Shown here: piece by piece, positions 26,715 through 35,957 of the stretch | Layout of the letters: each line of letters begins with the position of its first letter | Position numbering within the stretch: the stretch's first letter is position 1 | Assembly (NCBI RefSeq): GCF_014699035.1 | Contig: NZ_JACXAA010000006.1 | Span: forward strand, 186,001-250,000 | Length of the DNA: 64,000 nucleotides | Source of the DNA: Spirosoma validum | GTDB taxonomy: Bacteria; Bacteroidota; Bacteroidia; Cytophagales; Spirosomataceae | Direction: 5' to 3' | Notes under the pieces: model-generated | Database searches by the model: none | The model's input: only the letters and a program-made list of their open reading frames with translations | What the model was told of the DNA's origin: nothing | Made by a program: the position numbers and the translations under genes

Positions 26715-27593
26715 ATGAACAGTTACTCTATAAAAGATTTAGAGCAGCTTTCTGGTATTAAAGCACACACATTGCGAATCTGGGAACAGCGTTACAATAT
26801 TATTGCTCCAAAACGCACTGATACTAACATTCGCACGTATGATGACCAAGACCTTAAGCTAGTCTTAAATATATCGCTACTGAAAGATAATGGCTATAAA
26901 ATTTCGGAAATCGCGAAGTTTTCTATAGAAGATATGTCTCGAGAGGTACTTAAAATTTCTGCCAGACCACTCAATTATTCTGACCAAATTCAGGCGCTTA
27001 CGCTTTGCATGATTGACCTGGACGAAGAGGGTTTTGAAAAGATCATCACTGCCAATATTCAGCAATTCGGGTTCGAAAACATGGTAGTAAATATTATTTA
27101 CCCGTTTATGAGCCGTATTGGTTTACTTTGGGTAACGGGTTCAATTGGATCCGCGCAAGAGCATTTCATTACGAACTTAATTCGGCAGAAACTCGTCGCA
27201 GCCATTAATGAGCAAAGCAATAAATCATCATCGGCGGGTAAAACATTTCTCTTGTTTCTACCTGAAGGAGAGTTCCACGAAATCAGTCTACTGTTTGCCA
27301 ATTACCTCATCCGCGTCCGTTCTAATAAGGTTATTTATTTAGGACAGAATTTGCCATTTGATGATTTGCTGTTCATATACAAGACTAAACAGCCAGATTA
27401 TATTTTTACAGCGTTTACGTCCGTCCCAGCCAATCACCAGGTTCAGCCTTTTGTGAATCGAATGGGCAAGTGTTTTCCAAAATCGCAGTTACTCTTAACG
27501 GGTTATCAGGTAATTGGTCAGGATATCGTCCTTCCTGATAATGCTGTAATCATTAATCAAATCACCGATCTGACACGTATTATCAGTCGCTGA
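26715..27593 (+). CDS. MerR-family regulator with B12-binding domain (CarH/LitR-like)
   Basis: The 292-residue protein has an N-terminal MerR winged helix (about 3-72, YSIKDLEQLSGIKAHTLRIWEQRY), a helical cap domain (about 90-165) and a cobalamin-binding Rossmann-like domain (about 175-290). The cap contains W139-x9-E149-H150, the motif that in CarH covers the upper face of adenosylcobalamin. The B12 loop reads E186-F-H188-E-I-S, keeping the lower-ligand His but with Ser for the usual Gly. In CarH/LitR, light breaks the Co-C bond and releases DNA. Here no carotenoid or photolyase gene is adjacent, so its targets are unknown. Confidence 0.85.
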   Translation: MNSYSIKDLEQLSGIKAHTLRIWEQRYNIIAPKRTDTNIRTYDDQDLKLVLNISLLKDNGYKISEIAKFSIEDMSREVLKISARPLNYSDQIQALTLCMIDLDEEGFEKIITANIQQFGFENMVVNIIYPFMSRIGLLWVTGSIGSAQEHFITNLIRQKLVAAINEQSNKSSSAGKTFLLFLPEGEFHEISLLFANYLIRVRSNKVIYLGQNLPFDDLLFIYKTKQPDYIFTAFTSVPANHQVQPFVNRMGKCFPKSQLLLTGYQVIGQDIVLPDNAVIINQITDLTRIISR

Positions 27594-27615
27594 GGTCATT
27601 CAACAAAAGTATTAG

Positions 27616-28581
27616 CTAGCCCAGATGTTGCGCAAACGCTAATGCCCGCCGTTCAGCGTACGTGTGAGAGTCACGGTTCACTTGAAACCCAACATGGCCA
27701 CCTGTTCGAGGAGTTTCCAAAAAGAAATATTTGTGCTTTTCAGCTAACCAATCAGGCGAACATTCTGGCGATAATAATGGATCGTTTTGTGCATTCAGGA
27801 GTAATGTAGGGACAGTAATACCCTGCATAAAATTAATAGCAGAGGCTTGCGTATAGAAATCATCAGCGTTACGATAGCTATTGACTGGTGCAGAGAAAAA
27901 TTCGTCAAAATCCCGCCACTGCTTCACCTCCTGTAGCTTACTCATATCTAACCGTCCAGGAAACATGGCGGCCTTCTGACTTATCTTAGCAACCAGTTTT
28001 TTCATAAAGCGATTGCGATAGAAACGGTTCAACGGTCGATCAAGTAAGACTGCACTGGCCCCCAGATCTGTCGGCGATGAAACAGCAATACCACATTTGA
28101 TACTATCTGGAAGCATATTACCTTGAACCCCAAGGTATTTCAACGTAATGTTACCGCCCATGCTGTAGCCGATCAACACAACTTCTTTATATGACCTTGT
28201 GCGTAGAGCATGATTAATTACTTCGCTTAAATCGCCAACTTCACCGTGATTGTAAAGACGAAACGCCCGGTTCATTTCACCACTGCATGAACGGCAATTC
28301 CAGGCCAGTACGTCGTAATTATGCTGAGCGAACAGCTTGGCCGTCCCTCGAATGTACTGTCGATTACTATCTCCCTCAAGGCCATGAGTTAGTATCGCTA
28401 AACGATCTTTACCCGTATCGATCCAATCCAGATCGACAAAATCATCATCCGAAAGCGTTAGCCGCTCACGTTCGTACGTTACTCCTGAAACCTGACGGGT
28501 AAGACTGGGAATAATGGTTTGCAGATGACCATTATATTGATAAGCCGGTGGACCCGGATAGTCAGAATGAACCAGAGGCAT
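27616..28581 (-). CDS. YheT-family alpha/beta hydrolase
   Basis: A predicted serine hydrolase of 321 residues from the ATG at 28581 (MPLVHSDYPGPPAYQYNGHLQT); an ATG at 28608 adds nine. The family's N-terminal NGHLQTIIPSL segment is present, along with the nucleophile elbow GYSMGGN, the acid in LLNAQNDPLLSP and the His in RTGGHVGF. No signal peptide is seen. Substrate is unknown; relatives are called esterases or lipases of the AB-hydrolase 1/3 type. It is convergent with the MerR regulator and precedes the glycan cluster. Confidence 0.88.
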   Translation of the reverse strand: MPLVHSDYPGPPAYQYNGHLQTIIPSLTRQVSGVTYERERLTLSDDDFVDLDWIDTGKDRLAILTHGLEGDSNRQYIRGTAKLFAQHNYDVLAWNCRSCSGEMNRAFRLYNHGEVGDLSEVINHALRTRSYKEVVLIGYSMGGNITLKYLGVQGNMLPDSIKCGIAVSSPTDLGASAVLLDRPLNRFYRNRFMKKLVAKISQKAAMFPGRLDMSKLQEVKQWRDFDEFFSAPVNSYRNADDFYTQASAINFMQGITVPTLLLNAQNDPLLSPECSPDWLAEKHKYFFLETPRTGGHVGFQVNRDSHTYAERRALAFAQHLG

Positions 28582-28670
28582 ATAGATGCGATGCAACAAC
28601 GAACACATTTACGCCGTTATTTTAGGCTAAATCAAGCAAGTTTTGACTATTACGTATCAGTAAGCCTAAT

Positions 28671-29441
28671 TCAGCGGCTAACCGTCTGTTGAACAGGCGT
28701 AGCCGACTTTTTACGAAAATCACCCCGTGAGAAGTATTTTTCAATAAAGCAGTACATGAGGATAAAGAAATAGCGGCTGCCCATTTCTTTGATCTTCAGC
28801 TTTGATTCGCCGTATTTTCGATTCGTCCAACTATTCGGCACTACTTCGTAACTGTAACCACGCACAATGGCTTTTAACGGCAACTCGACGGTTAAATTAA
28901 AATGTGGTGCTAAGAATGGCTTAATACCTTCAATCGTTTCGCGTTTATAAAGCTTGAAGGCATTAGTTGTGTCATTGTATTTGATACCCATTACCATACG
29001 AACAATAAAGTTGGCAACGCGGTTGATAACTTTTTTGAGTGCCGGATAGTCGATTACTTTGCCACCCCTATCCCATCGTGAACCAAAAACAGCATCGACG
29101 TTGGTTTCAAGCATCTTATTATAATATTTCACTAAGTCTTCAGGATCATCCGACAAATCGGCCATAAAGACCGCTACACAATCTCCCGAAAAGCGTTCCA
29201 GTCCGTAGCGTACGGCGTATCCAAATCCGTTAGGGCCAGGGTTTGTATAATAAACCAGCGTAGGAATTTCCGTGGCTGCCAATTGCTGCAAGACACGTAG
29301 CGTATTATCTTTTGAATTATCGTTTGTTACGCAGATTTCGTGTGGAATTCCATGCTTTGCCAACGTCTGATACAGCGAACGTAGCGTCGGTGGAAGCGAT
29401 TCCTCTTCATTATAAGCTGGTATAACTATGCTTAGCTTCAT
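28671..29441 (-). CDS. GT2 glycosyltransferase (dolichol-phosphate mannosyltransferase-like)
   Basis: A 256-residue GT-A enzyme starting MKLSIVIPAYNEEESLPPTL, with the nucleotide-sugar segment VTNDNSKDNT and the metal-binding region FMADLSDDPEDL. The body resembles polyprenyl-phosphate glycosyltransferases (FGSRW, NAFKLYKRETIEGIKPF). No C-terminal membrane helices are present, so it is the DPM1-like soluble type working at the inner membrane. It could charge the lipid carrier used by the GT-C enzyme in the same cluster. Confidence 0.88.
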   Translation of the reverse strand: MKLSIVIPAYNEEESLPPTLRSLYQTLAKHGIPHEICVTNDNSKDNTLRVLQQLAATEIPTLVYYTNPGPNGFGYAVRYGLERFSGDCVAVFMADLSDDPEDLVKYYNKMLETNVDAVFGSRWDRGGKVIDYPALKKVINRVANFIVRMVMGIKYNDTTNAFKLYKRETIEGIKPFLAPHFNLTVELPLKAIVRGYSYEVVPNSWTNRKYGESKLKIKEMGSRYFFILMYCFIEKYFSRGDFRKKSATPVQQTVSR

Positions 29442-29520
29442 AAATATTATAAATGATAATTCGGAGTGTATATACGAATATATTAACTGATGTGACTGCT
29501 AAATGCAAACAAAGCACTGA

Positions 29521-30480
29521 CTAGGTGCGATGTGGCAATAATCTAATGTTACTGTAAAGCTTTGCTAAAGCTGGTGGTAATATATAATTCCGAACTACAT
29601 CTTTCGTCTTATCCCACCCTGGTTTTCCCAAATAAAGATATTTGAATGCTAAACGAGCGCGTCGAAAATAGCTCTTCTCGTACTGCTTAGCATCGAGCAT
29701 CATTCGGTAATAGCGAGCAATGTTACGACGTAAAACTGTATCATAGCGGTAGTCGAGTTCACGATTAATATCGCTATACATCCGGATACGATTTCGTAAA
29801 AATAGCTCATCCCGCTCATTATCATGAAAACTAGCTCCCGCCCGGTTCTTTCGATAGACGGACATTACATCTGGAATATAACCGATTTTCCCAAGTTTAG
29901 CCTTTAAAATTAACCGGGGAATGTCGCCACTTGACGATTCCCTAAACCAGGTCGGGTACTCCTTGATGTTATTTCGGTACATAGTACTCGATGTGGCCAT
30001 GAACCATATTTCGCTTTCGCCAATTAAATCATCAACGGTATAAAACGGTTTCATGTCCGACCCATTCAACAGATGTGAAGGAGCGCCATCTTCGTATGTA
30101 ATGAGTGCGTTATTAAAAACCGTTGAGTAATCCGGATGAGCATCTAAAAAATCGGCCTGTTTCTGAAGCTTCATTGGATCAGTCCAATAATCATCCCCAT
30201 CCATCAGTGCGTAATATTCTCCCTTAGCCAGTTTAAGCGTTTCCAAAAAATTTATACCGCCGTTTTTACCCATATTGTGCGGATGCAATACGCCAATTAC
30301 CAAGCCGGGATGTTTTTGTTCGTACTCCTGAATAATCTCCCGTGTACCATCCTTCGAAAAATCGTCTCCAACCAAGATTTCAATCGGAAAGGTAGTCGTT
30401 TGTGCAAGCGCACTATCGATTGCTTTGCGAATGAATTTATGCTGATTGTACGTAATAATTAGGACGCTGACTTTGATCAT
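29521..30480 (-). CDS. GT2 glycosyltransferase
   Basis: A 319-residue inverting GT-A enzyme. MIKVSVLIITYNQHKFI and EILVGDDFSKDGT form the donor site, and YALMDGDDYWTDPMKLQKQ contains the DxD. The acceptor half carries SSSGDIPRLIL. A basic, aromatic C-terminus (about 250-319) lacks a clear membrane helix. It probably builds surface polysaccharide or protein glycans. It is separated from the upstream oxygenase-like gene by a hairpin. Confidence 0.9.
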   Translation of the reverse strand: MIKVSVLIITYNQHKFIRKAIDSALAQTTTFPIEILVGDDFSKDGTREIIQEYEQKHPGLVIGVLHPHNMGKNGGINFLETLKLAKGEYYALMDGDDYWTDPMKLQKQADFLDAHPDYSTVFNNALITYEDGAPSHLLNGSDMKPFYTVDDLIGESEIWFMATSSTMYRNNIKEYPTWFRESSSGDIPRLILKAKLGKIGYIPDVMSVYRKNRAGASFHDNERDELFLRNRIRMYSDINRELDYRYDTVLRRNIARYYRMMLDAKQYEKSYFRRARLAFKYLYLGKPGWDKTKDVVRNYILPPALAKLYSNIRLLPHRT

Positions 30481-30492
30481 ACACGAAAATGA

Positions 30493-30531
30493 ACCCGGTC
30501 TGAACGCAACGTATTGGCGTAAAGACCGGGT
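30493..30531 (-). terminator. Hairpin between oxygenase-like gene and GT2 gene
   Basis: ACCCGGTCT (30493-30501) and AGACCGGGT (30523-30531) form a perfect 9-bp stem with a 21-nt loop, no T run. It lies 71 bp after the upstream gene's stop (minus strand) and may attenuate transcription into the GT2 genes. Confidence 0.5.
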
Positions 30532-30601
30532 CCGTTAGTTGGCAATACAAAGATAGGAACCAGAAAAACGTACTAGATGGTTCGTTTGTCAGAATTTCCG
30601 A

Positions 30602-31426
30602 TTAAATGGTTGCTTCCGACGTTACGTTCTTAGCCGACTGAATATGAGCTTTCCAGCCTTGGGGTTCATCTTTTTCAGCAGGTGTTCCCCACGGGTCATA
30701 GAATGGCAAAATGGCTACCCAACGACCGGCAGGATCATCCCAACTAAAGCGGTCAGCGAAACTTGATGGGCTCACCCAATGCGGCAAATCATAGCGAAAG
30801 AGAATCAGGTCGCCAACATCCTGGAATCCTTCTGTTTCAACAATATGGTCGTTGATCACATAACCCGTTCCGCCTGAATTGTAATCTTTACCGTATTGGT
30901 TCAATGCCAGAATTGTACCTACTTTCTGTGGATTGAGAGGATGCCAGTGGCGACCGAAGAAGCTTCCTCCTAATGGATAGTGAGTAACCTGAGGGTGAAA
31001 ATACGGCTGTCCCTTCCGGATACCATATTCTTCATTATTTTCCGTCAGCTTATTCCAGAACTGCCGCATTGGGTCAAAAACAGTCAGCAGCGTTTGCTTG
31101 GCTGGCTCGTCAAGCTCCAGAATCGCATCGAATGTGTGATCGTGAAATAGTTGTGGAGCTTTCTGAATTTTAGCGATATGCAACCGTTGTTTATGCTGGT
31201 TGTTATCAAACGTATCGGGTCCTTCAGCCAGGGGCGTTTCTGAAGCCCAGGCACGTGTCGTATCAATGATGCTGCGAAGTGTCGTTTCTGGAATGCCCGT
31301 TTTGATGATAACGATGTTTGGCTCGTTCACCAATCGCATTACTTCTTCATATGGAATCTCAGGGACGATCTGGCCGTCTTTGAATTCGGCATTGACTTTT
31401 ATCAGGTATTTTGCTACTTCTTTCAT
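30602..31426 (-). CDS. Possible 2-oxoglutarate/Fe(II)-type oxygenase in glycan cluster
   Basis: I do not recognise a named family. The 274-residue soluble protein has a C-terminal half that reads like a jelly-roll oxygenase. FGRHWHPLNP could supply the first metal His, GDLILFRYDLPHWVSP a distal His, and GRWVAILPF the Arg for 2-oxoglutarate. The order His...His...Arg with this spacing is the basis for the guess. The assignment rests on pattern only, and a non-catalytic cupin is possible. It sits among glycosyltransferase and beta-propeller genes, all on the minus strand, so its substrate may be a sugar, sugar nucleotide or lipid carrier. Confidence 0.55.
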   Translation of the reverse strand: MKEVAKYLIKVNAEFKDGQIVPEIPYEEVMRLVNEPNIVIIKTGIPETTLRSIIDTTRAWASETPLAEGPDTFDNNQHKQRLHIAKIQKAPQLFHDHTFDAILELDEPAKQTLLTVFDPMRQFWNKLTENNEEYGIRKGQPYFHPQVTHYPLGGSFFGRHWHPLNPQKVGTILALNQYGKDYNSGGTGYVINDHIVETEGFQDVGDLILFRYDLPHWVSPSSFADRFSWDDPAGRWVAILPFYDPWGTPAEKDEPQGWKAHIQSAKNVTSEATI

Positions 31427-31498
31427 ATTTTTTCGCGTACTGATTTAATACAAATTAGGAAGCTAACTACGTAAAATGCAAATTCTATAAGGCTGATT

Positions 31499-32446
31499 TT
31501 AGTCAGCTAGTGGCTGCATTGCATATCCAAATCCTGATGCACCAAAGCCATTCCCGTTATAAAACATAACCCATTGATCACGGTAAGGGAAAATATGACA
31601 ATAATCCATCATTAATGAATCCCAGCCTTCAGTTGATCGCTCGATGCCCGCCAGTTCGTCTTTACGCTCCCAGGTAATTCCATCCTGCGATTCAGCATAA
31701 CCGATTCGATAACTGCGCTGAACGTCGGTTCGATAATTGACTGCATTACGATAAGAAAAATACATTTTGTACAAATTCTCATCTTTATACACCGTCGGGC
31801 GACCAATTGCATCGGTAAATTCATCATACCCTACGCACACATGTCCTGTTCGCTCCCACGTAATGCCATCGGTCGATTCAGCATATTTAACGTCATAGAA
31901 CGGTTCAGGATGGCCATTGATCACCTCAATTTTGGTGCAGGATAAGTACCACATCCGCCACAAGGTTGAACCATCAGTCTGTTCCTCACGTATGACGCAT
32001 GGCTGCGCCACCCAAACCTGATCATAAATGGACCGGTCAAGTAATGGACCTGTGTACTTCCGCTCGAATGTTAGTCCGCCATCACGGCTGATCGCCAATC
32101 CTATACCCAAACGGTAGCTGGCTGTTTCGCTCTTATTCCAACCTGTATAATAAAGCCAGATTTCGTCACCAACTGGCAAAAACCACGATGGCATCGTTCC
32201 CGTTTCGTCAAACATACCCACATCCCCTTTACTTAGACAGGCCTTATCGTGGATATACGTTACCTGAGATAAATTATCCGGGTTGAGCTCAACGAAAGAA
32301 ACAGCCGAAGAAACGCTTTCATCGCGTGTTGAGAAATATACCCGGAGTTTATCATTGATTGGATACCCGAATGGTACTTGTGCGTGCGTACGGCTGAAGG
32401 ATTTAGATCCATCAGGTTTATAAATGAGTCCTTTTTTCGTCCACAT
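31499..32446 (-). CDS. Five-bladed beta-propeller protein (glycosidase-fold, GH43/GH32-like)
   Basis: The 315-residue cytoplasmic protein (no signal peptide) shows repeated propeller-blade signatures: YAESTDGITWER, YAESQDGITWER and AISRDGGLTFER, each followed by a buried aromatic strand. Such folds occur in GH43, GH32, GH68 and GH130 enzymes. I see no decisive catalytic triad, so it may be a phosphorylase or a non-catalytic sugar-binding protein. Its start overlaps the end of the GT-C gene by 29 bp, implying coupled expression with the glycan cluster. Confidence 0.7.
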   Translation of the reverse strand: MWTKKGLIYKPDGSKSFSRTHAQVPFGYPINDKLRVYFSTRDESVSSAVSFVELNPDNLSQVTYIHDKACLSKGDVGMFDETGTMPSWFLPVGDEIWLYYTGWNKSETASYRLGIGLAISRDGGLTFERKYTGPLLDRSIYDQVWVAQPCVIREEQTDGSTLWRMWYLSCTKIEVINGHPEPFYDVKYAESTDGITWERTGHVCVGYDEFTDAIGRPTVYKDENLYKMYFSYRNAVNYRTDVQRSYRIGYAESQDGITWERKDELAGIERSTEGWDSLMMDYCHIFPYRDQWVMFYNGNGFGASGFGYAMQPLAD

Positions 32447-34112
32447 ACGTACTAGTGGTAGTTAATGGTTTATAACGATCTATTCGGGCAAAAACACGGT
32501 TCTTCTCAATCTCGCCAACCAGGCGATAATTGGTATCAATAAAGTTTTTCAGTTCTGGAAACGTCTCATAACCATACGCTTTCCGGTCATATAGCCACAT
32601 GGAGTGAGGACCTACAGCATCTATAAAAACAGGAGGACGCGACCGTTGAATATTTTGCATATAGCGGGCTCTGTGAGTGGCTATATCATTCCCCATAACG
32701 CAACGAATCGTGTGGTTATCACATACGCCCTGCGGCATCTGCGTTTGTACGTTGTATTGCGGTGCCCACCCCCAAACAACCAGGTCCTCGCCAGATCGGG
32801 CAAATTTCCGGACTTCCTGGGCCGTTTCTGACAAATGAAATTGACAAAAGGCAAAAGGAGCAGTTAGGTAATCCGTTAAAGAATTCTTTACCAACCTATT
32901 AGTCTGGATCACAGAATTTATCCCAACAGATAGTATAATTAACCCTACCCAGGCTATAGTATAACGTGGCGCGCGAAATGTGTCGATAAGCCAGGCGTTT
33001 AGTAAGCAAATAGGAAAAACCAGGTAGAGGAGATAATGTGTAAATTCATTACCTGGTTTAATCACAGCATACCCGCTAGCGGCTATCAAGGCAAGGCTGA
33101 CCAAAAGCAGACTTGAATTTCCTCTCTCGTTTCGAAACTGTAGAAATAACCAACCAACAATCAGGATTAGGGTAGGCGTAACAAACGTCAAAAAGTCGCC
33201 GGTGCGACCAACAAACAATGGGAATTGGCCTAAAAAATACCAGAAACCGGCCTCTGCACTATAAGCAAAATTGCCAGCGATATAAAAATGCACAAAGTCA
33301 TAAAACACACCAAATCCGGCTGCGAATAAGCCTACCAACGCTGGAAAGAAAATTCCACCCAGTAGCAAGCCACCAAATGATCGCCAGAATGCAGCTCGGG
33401 ACATTTTGGGGTACTGATTCAGTAAACCAATAAGGGCGGCTACAATCAATACCAAAACAGTTGGCGTTCCCTGTAGCTTGGCAAAAGGCACAAGGCTGCT
33501 AATGAAACTCAGTAAGAATAAATTACTGACCGACTGAAAAGATTGGTAGCGCCACAACCGGGAATACTGCCAGACCGCCAGACCAATCAGAGCCAGCGAA
33601 AGCTGCTCATTCGTAGCGTGCAGGAAATCAAAATTCGTAGTAAAAGCCAGAAAGGCAATACCTGGTAATAGTGCCAGACGCGCAGTGCGCGCATTAAAAA
33701 AATTTTCGATGGTAAAATACCCGCTTACCATACTCACTAGTAAGCAGAAAAAAGCAATCCAGCGAAGAACGACGTAGTTAAGCGGTACGCCTAAATAACC
33801 TGGAATTGCTACGTAATAACAACTAAGCGGCCCCATAGTAGCCCCATCTACGTATTTCCAGTAAACAGGATGATGCCGAAGGGTAATGGCTTGAGAGAGA
33901 AGTTGACTTTCGTCGGGATTCAGTTCCCAATTGATAAACAGGATTGGGAGCCGCATAAAAAAAAGGAGTCCTACTAACGAAAGGAGCAATCCAATTTGTT
34001 GGCCACGAGACGATTGTGTTTGAAAATCGCTCTTGATCAATAAACTTCCCACAATCAAAAAGACGATCCAGCCGCCCACTTCCCAGAATAAGGGAGATTG
34101 TAAAAAATTCAT
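32418..34112 (-). CDS. Polytopic GT-C-type glycosyltransferase
   Basis: A 564-residue integral membrane protein with about 11-12 hydrophobic helices over the first 400 residues and a soluble periplasmic tail (about 410-564). The first periplasmic loop contains N-P-D-E-S (WELNPDESQLLSQ), the acidic motif typical of ArnT/PMT-like GT-C enzymes that use polyprenyl-phosphate sugars. The lipid donor could come from the DPM1-like GT2 at 28671-29441. The acceptor, whether glycan or protein, is unknown. Confidence 0.8.
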   Translation of the reverse strand: MNFLQSPLFWEVGGWIVFLIVGSLLIKSDFQTQSSRGQQIGLLLSLVGLLFFMRLPILFINWELNPDESQLLSQAITLRHHPVYWKYVDGATMGPLSCYYVAIPGYLGVPLNYVVLRWIAFFCLLVSMVSGYFTIENFFNARTARLALLPGIAFLAFTTNFDFLHATNEQLSLALIGLAVWQYSRLWRYQSFQSVSNLFLLSFISSLVPFAKLQGTPTVLVLIVAALIGLLNQYPKMSRAAFWRSFGGLLLGGIFFPALVGLFAAGFGVFYDFVHFYIAGNFAYSAEAGFWYFLGQFPLFVGRTGDFLTFVTPTLILIVGWLFLQFRNERGNSSLLLVSLALIAASGYAVIKPGNEFTHYLLYLVFPICLLNAWLIDTFRAPRYTIAWVGLIILSVGINSVIQTNRLVKNSLTDYLTAPFAFCQFHLSETAQEVRKFARSGEDLVVWGWAPQYNVQTQMPQGVCDNHTIRCVMGNDIATHRARYMQNIQRSRPPVFIDAVGPHSMWLYDRKAYGYETFPELKNFIDTNYRLVGEIEKNRVFARIDRYKPLTTTSTYVDEKRTHL

Positions 34113-34207
34113 TGCAGATCTAAACTGATAATACGCTTAATGAGTAAGCTGACATATAGTCGCTAAAGCCTGCTTAATAAGTGCAGTAAGGATACAAGAA
34201 AGTCTTC

Positions 34208-34255
34208 AATCGTCAGCCTGATTATAGTAAACCTATTTTATTCAGGCTGACGATT
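34208..34255 (-). terminator. Hairpin downstream of epimerase gene
   Basis: Perfect 14-bp arms (34208-34221 and 34242-34255) with a 20-nt AT-rich loop, 13 bp after the epimerase stop on the minus strand. Confidence 0.65.
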
Positions 34256-34267
34256 AAAAGTACAGGG

Positions 34268-35341
34268 TTATTTCTGAAGCATAAGACGGGCAGCCATGCT
34301 ATCGTGAATCTGAGTCATTGTTTCTTTAAGATCAAACGTCCAGTCCCAACCCGGATAGTGCTGTTTAAACTTAGTTAGATCAGAAATATACCAGATATGA
34401 TCGCCACTACGGTTGGTTTCAGAATACTGGTAGTTCATTTTATTACCCGATATTTCTTCGCAGAGCGCAATTGCTTCGAGCATTGAGCAGTTAGCGTAAC
34501 GACCACCCCCAGCGTTATAAACTTCACCTGGGCGTGGGTTTTGATAGAAATGCCAGAACATATTTACCAGATCCCAGCTATGAATATTATCCCGAACTTG
34601 CTTGCCTTTATACCCAAAAATCGTGTATTGATTGCCGGTTATAGCACATTTCATCAGATAGGACAGGAAGCCATGTAACTGTGCACCTGAGTGATTTGGC
34701 CCCGTCAGACAGCCTCCACGGAATACACCCGTATTCATTCCGAAATAGCGACCATATTCCTGCACCATGATGTCGGCAGCTACTTTCGATGCTCCAAAAA
34801 CAGAGTGCTTAGTATGATCAATACTCATGTATTCATCGATACCGTTTTCGAAATAAGGATGATTTTGGTCAATCTCCCAGCGTGTTTCGGTTTCGATAAG
34901 TGGAAGGAAGTTCGGATTATCACCATACACCTTATTGGTTGACGTGAAGACGAATACAGCCTCAGGAGAATGTAGGCGGGTCATCTCAAGCATGTTGAGT
35001 GTACCAACAGCATTAACACCGAAATCAGTGAAGGGCTCACGGGCAGCCCAATCGTGGCTTGGCTGAGCGGCTGTGTGTAATACTAACTTAATATCAGATC
35101 CGTACTCCTGAAAAATGGGCTCTAATTGACTTACTTCACGAATATCAGCCGGACGATGTTGGTAATTGGCATACGTATCAGCTAGCCGGTTTCTATTCCA
35201 CTCAGTTGAACCATCGGCACCAAAAAAATATTGCCGCATGTTGTTGTCTATACCAACAACGAAGTCGAATTTATCGGAGAAAAAGGCAACTGCTTCGCTA
35301 CCAATTAGTCCAGCCGAACCTGTAATTAATGCAATTTTCAT
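34268..35341 (-). CDS. NAD-dependent sugar-nucleotide epimerase/dehydratase (CDP-paratose 2-epimerase-like)
   Basis: An extended-SDR enzyme of 357 residues from the ATG at 35341. Translation from 35422 would add a poor 27-residue leader. The NAD site is [15 protein letters not shown]. Residues [12 protein letters not shown] supply the Ser/Thr, and the lysine of the catalytic pair is K186 in F182-GASK186. The usual tyrosine is therefore phenylalanine. [17 protein letters not shown] and the [11 protein letters not shown] segment recall tyvelose/CDP-paratose epimerases. It probably makes an uncommon sugar for the adjacent glycosyltransferases. Confidence 0.82.
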   Translation of the reverse strand: MKIALITGSAGLIGSEAVAFFSDKFDFVVGIDNNMRQYFFGADGSTEWNRNRLADTYANYQHRPADIREVSQLEPIFQEYGSDIKLVLHTAAQPSHDWAAREPFTDFGVNAVGTLNMLEMTRLHSPEAVFVFTSTNKVYGDNPNFLPLIETETRWEIDQNHPYFENGIDEYMSIDHTKHSVFGASKVAADIMVQEYGRYFGMNTGVFRGGCLTGPNHSGAQLHGFLSYLMKCAITGNQYTIFGYKGKQVRDNIHSWDLVNMFWHFYQNPRPGEVYNAGGGRYANCSMLEAIALCEEISGNKMNYQYSETNRSGDHIWYISDLTKFKQHYPGWDWTFDLKETMTQIHDSMAARLMLQK

Positions 35342-35495
35342 ATCGCTATTTAAGCCTAAAGGAACGAATATACAAAAAAAGTACTCTTTTGCGGTAAGCT
35401 TTAGATAGACAAAGTAAAGCAAAATTTTACAATTACGCTGCTTTTCAGATCATGCCACCTCTAAACGGGCTACGCTTTTTAGTTAATGGTATAGA

Positions 35496-35551
35496 AATAC
35501 CAAATGCGATAAATTCAGCGTAGAGGTGGCTGATTTATCGCATTTGGTATT
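35496..35551 (-). terminator. Long inverted repeat after lipoprotein gene
   Basis: Arms of 24 and 23 bases (35496-35519 and 35529-35551) pair throughout except for one bulged base, with a 9-nt loop. It lies 14 bp beyond the stop of the lipoprotein gene on the minus strand, and 154 bp from the epimerase start. No T run follows, so factor-independent termination is not certain. Confidence 0.65.
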
Positions 35552-35565
35552 CTGGGAAAATTAAC

Positions 35566-35844
35566 CTAAGAACCTTGGGTGATCGAACCTGCTCCAAACA
35601 GTTTTTGCCGAATTTTTTCGGTACGTGCATCCAGAGCTGGATTAGGCGTGTATTTGTATTTACTCTGTACAGCTGCCGAATCTTTACCGGTTCCATATAC
35701 TTCTGGATCACCAGCACGGTAGTCAGCCCGATAGTCGTCGGCGCGGTAGTCGTTCTGCCGGACCGTATTGTATTTTTGGTAGTCGCAAGACGCCAGCGAC
35801 AAGACCGTCACAGCCAACAAACCTATATTTAGTACGCGTTTCAT
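35566..35844 (-). CDS. Small lipoprotein of unknown function
   Basis: From the ATG at 35844 the product has 92 residues. A lipoprotein signal (MKRVLNIGLLAVTVLSLASC) ends in the lipobox LASC with Cys20. The mature part is hydrophilic and Tyr/Arg/Asp-rich, with a short internal repeat NDYRADDYRADYRAGD. I know no function for it. It is probably attached to the periplasmic face of a membrane. An upstream ATG at 35898 is not supported by the signal peptide. Confidence 0.75.
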   Translation of the reverse strand: MKRVLNIGLLAVTVLSLASCDYQKYNTVRQNDYRADDYRADYRAGDPEVYGTGKDSAAVQSKYKYTPNPALDARTEKIRQKLFGAGSITQGS

Positions 35845-35957
35845 AGCCACTTGATTACGAATTGATTCAGCAAAAATAAGCAAAGAGTCGTTAGTCAACA
35901 GCCATTAGCCGTTAGTTTTTTTGTCAGTAGCCGTCAAGGGCTTTCAAGCGTTAATTT

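Noticed and set aside
35496-35551. Insertion sequence terminal inverted repeats
   Set aside because: The arms are separated by only 9 bases and no transposase or target-site duplication is present, so it is a hairpin.
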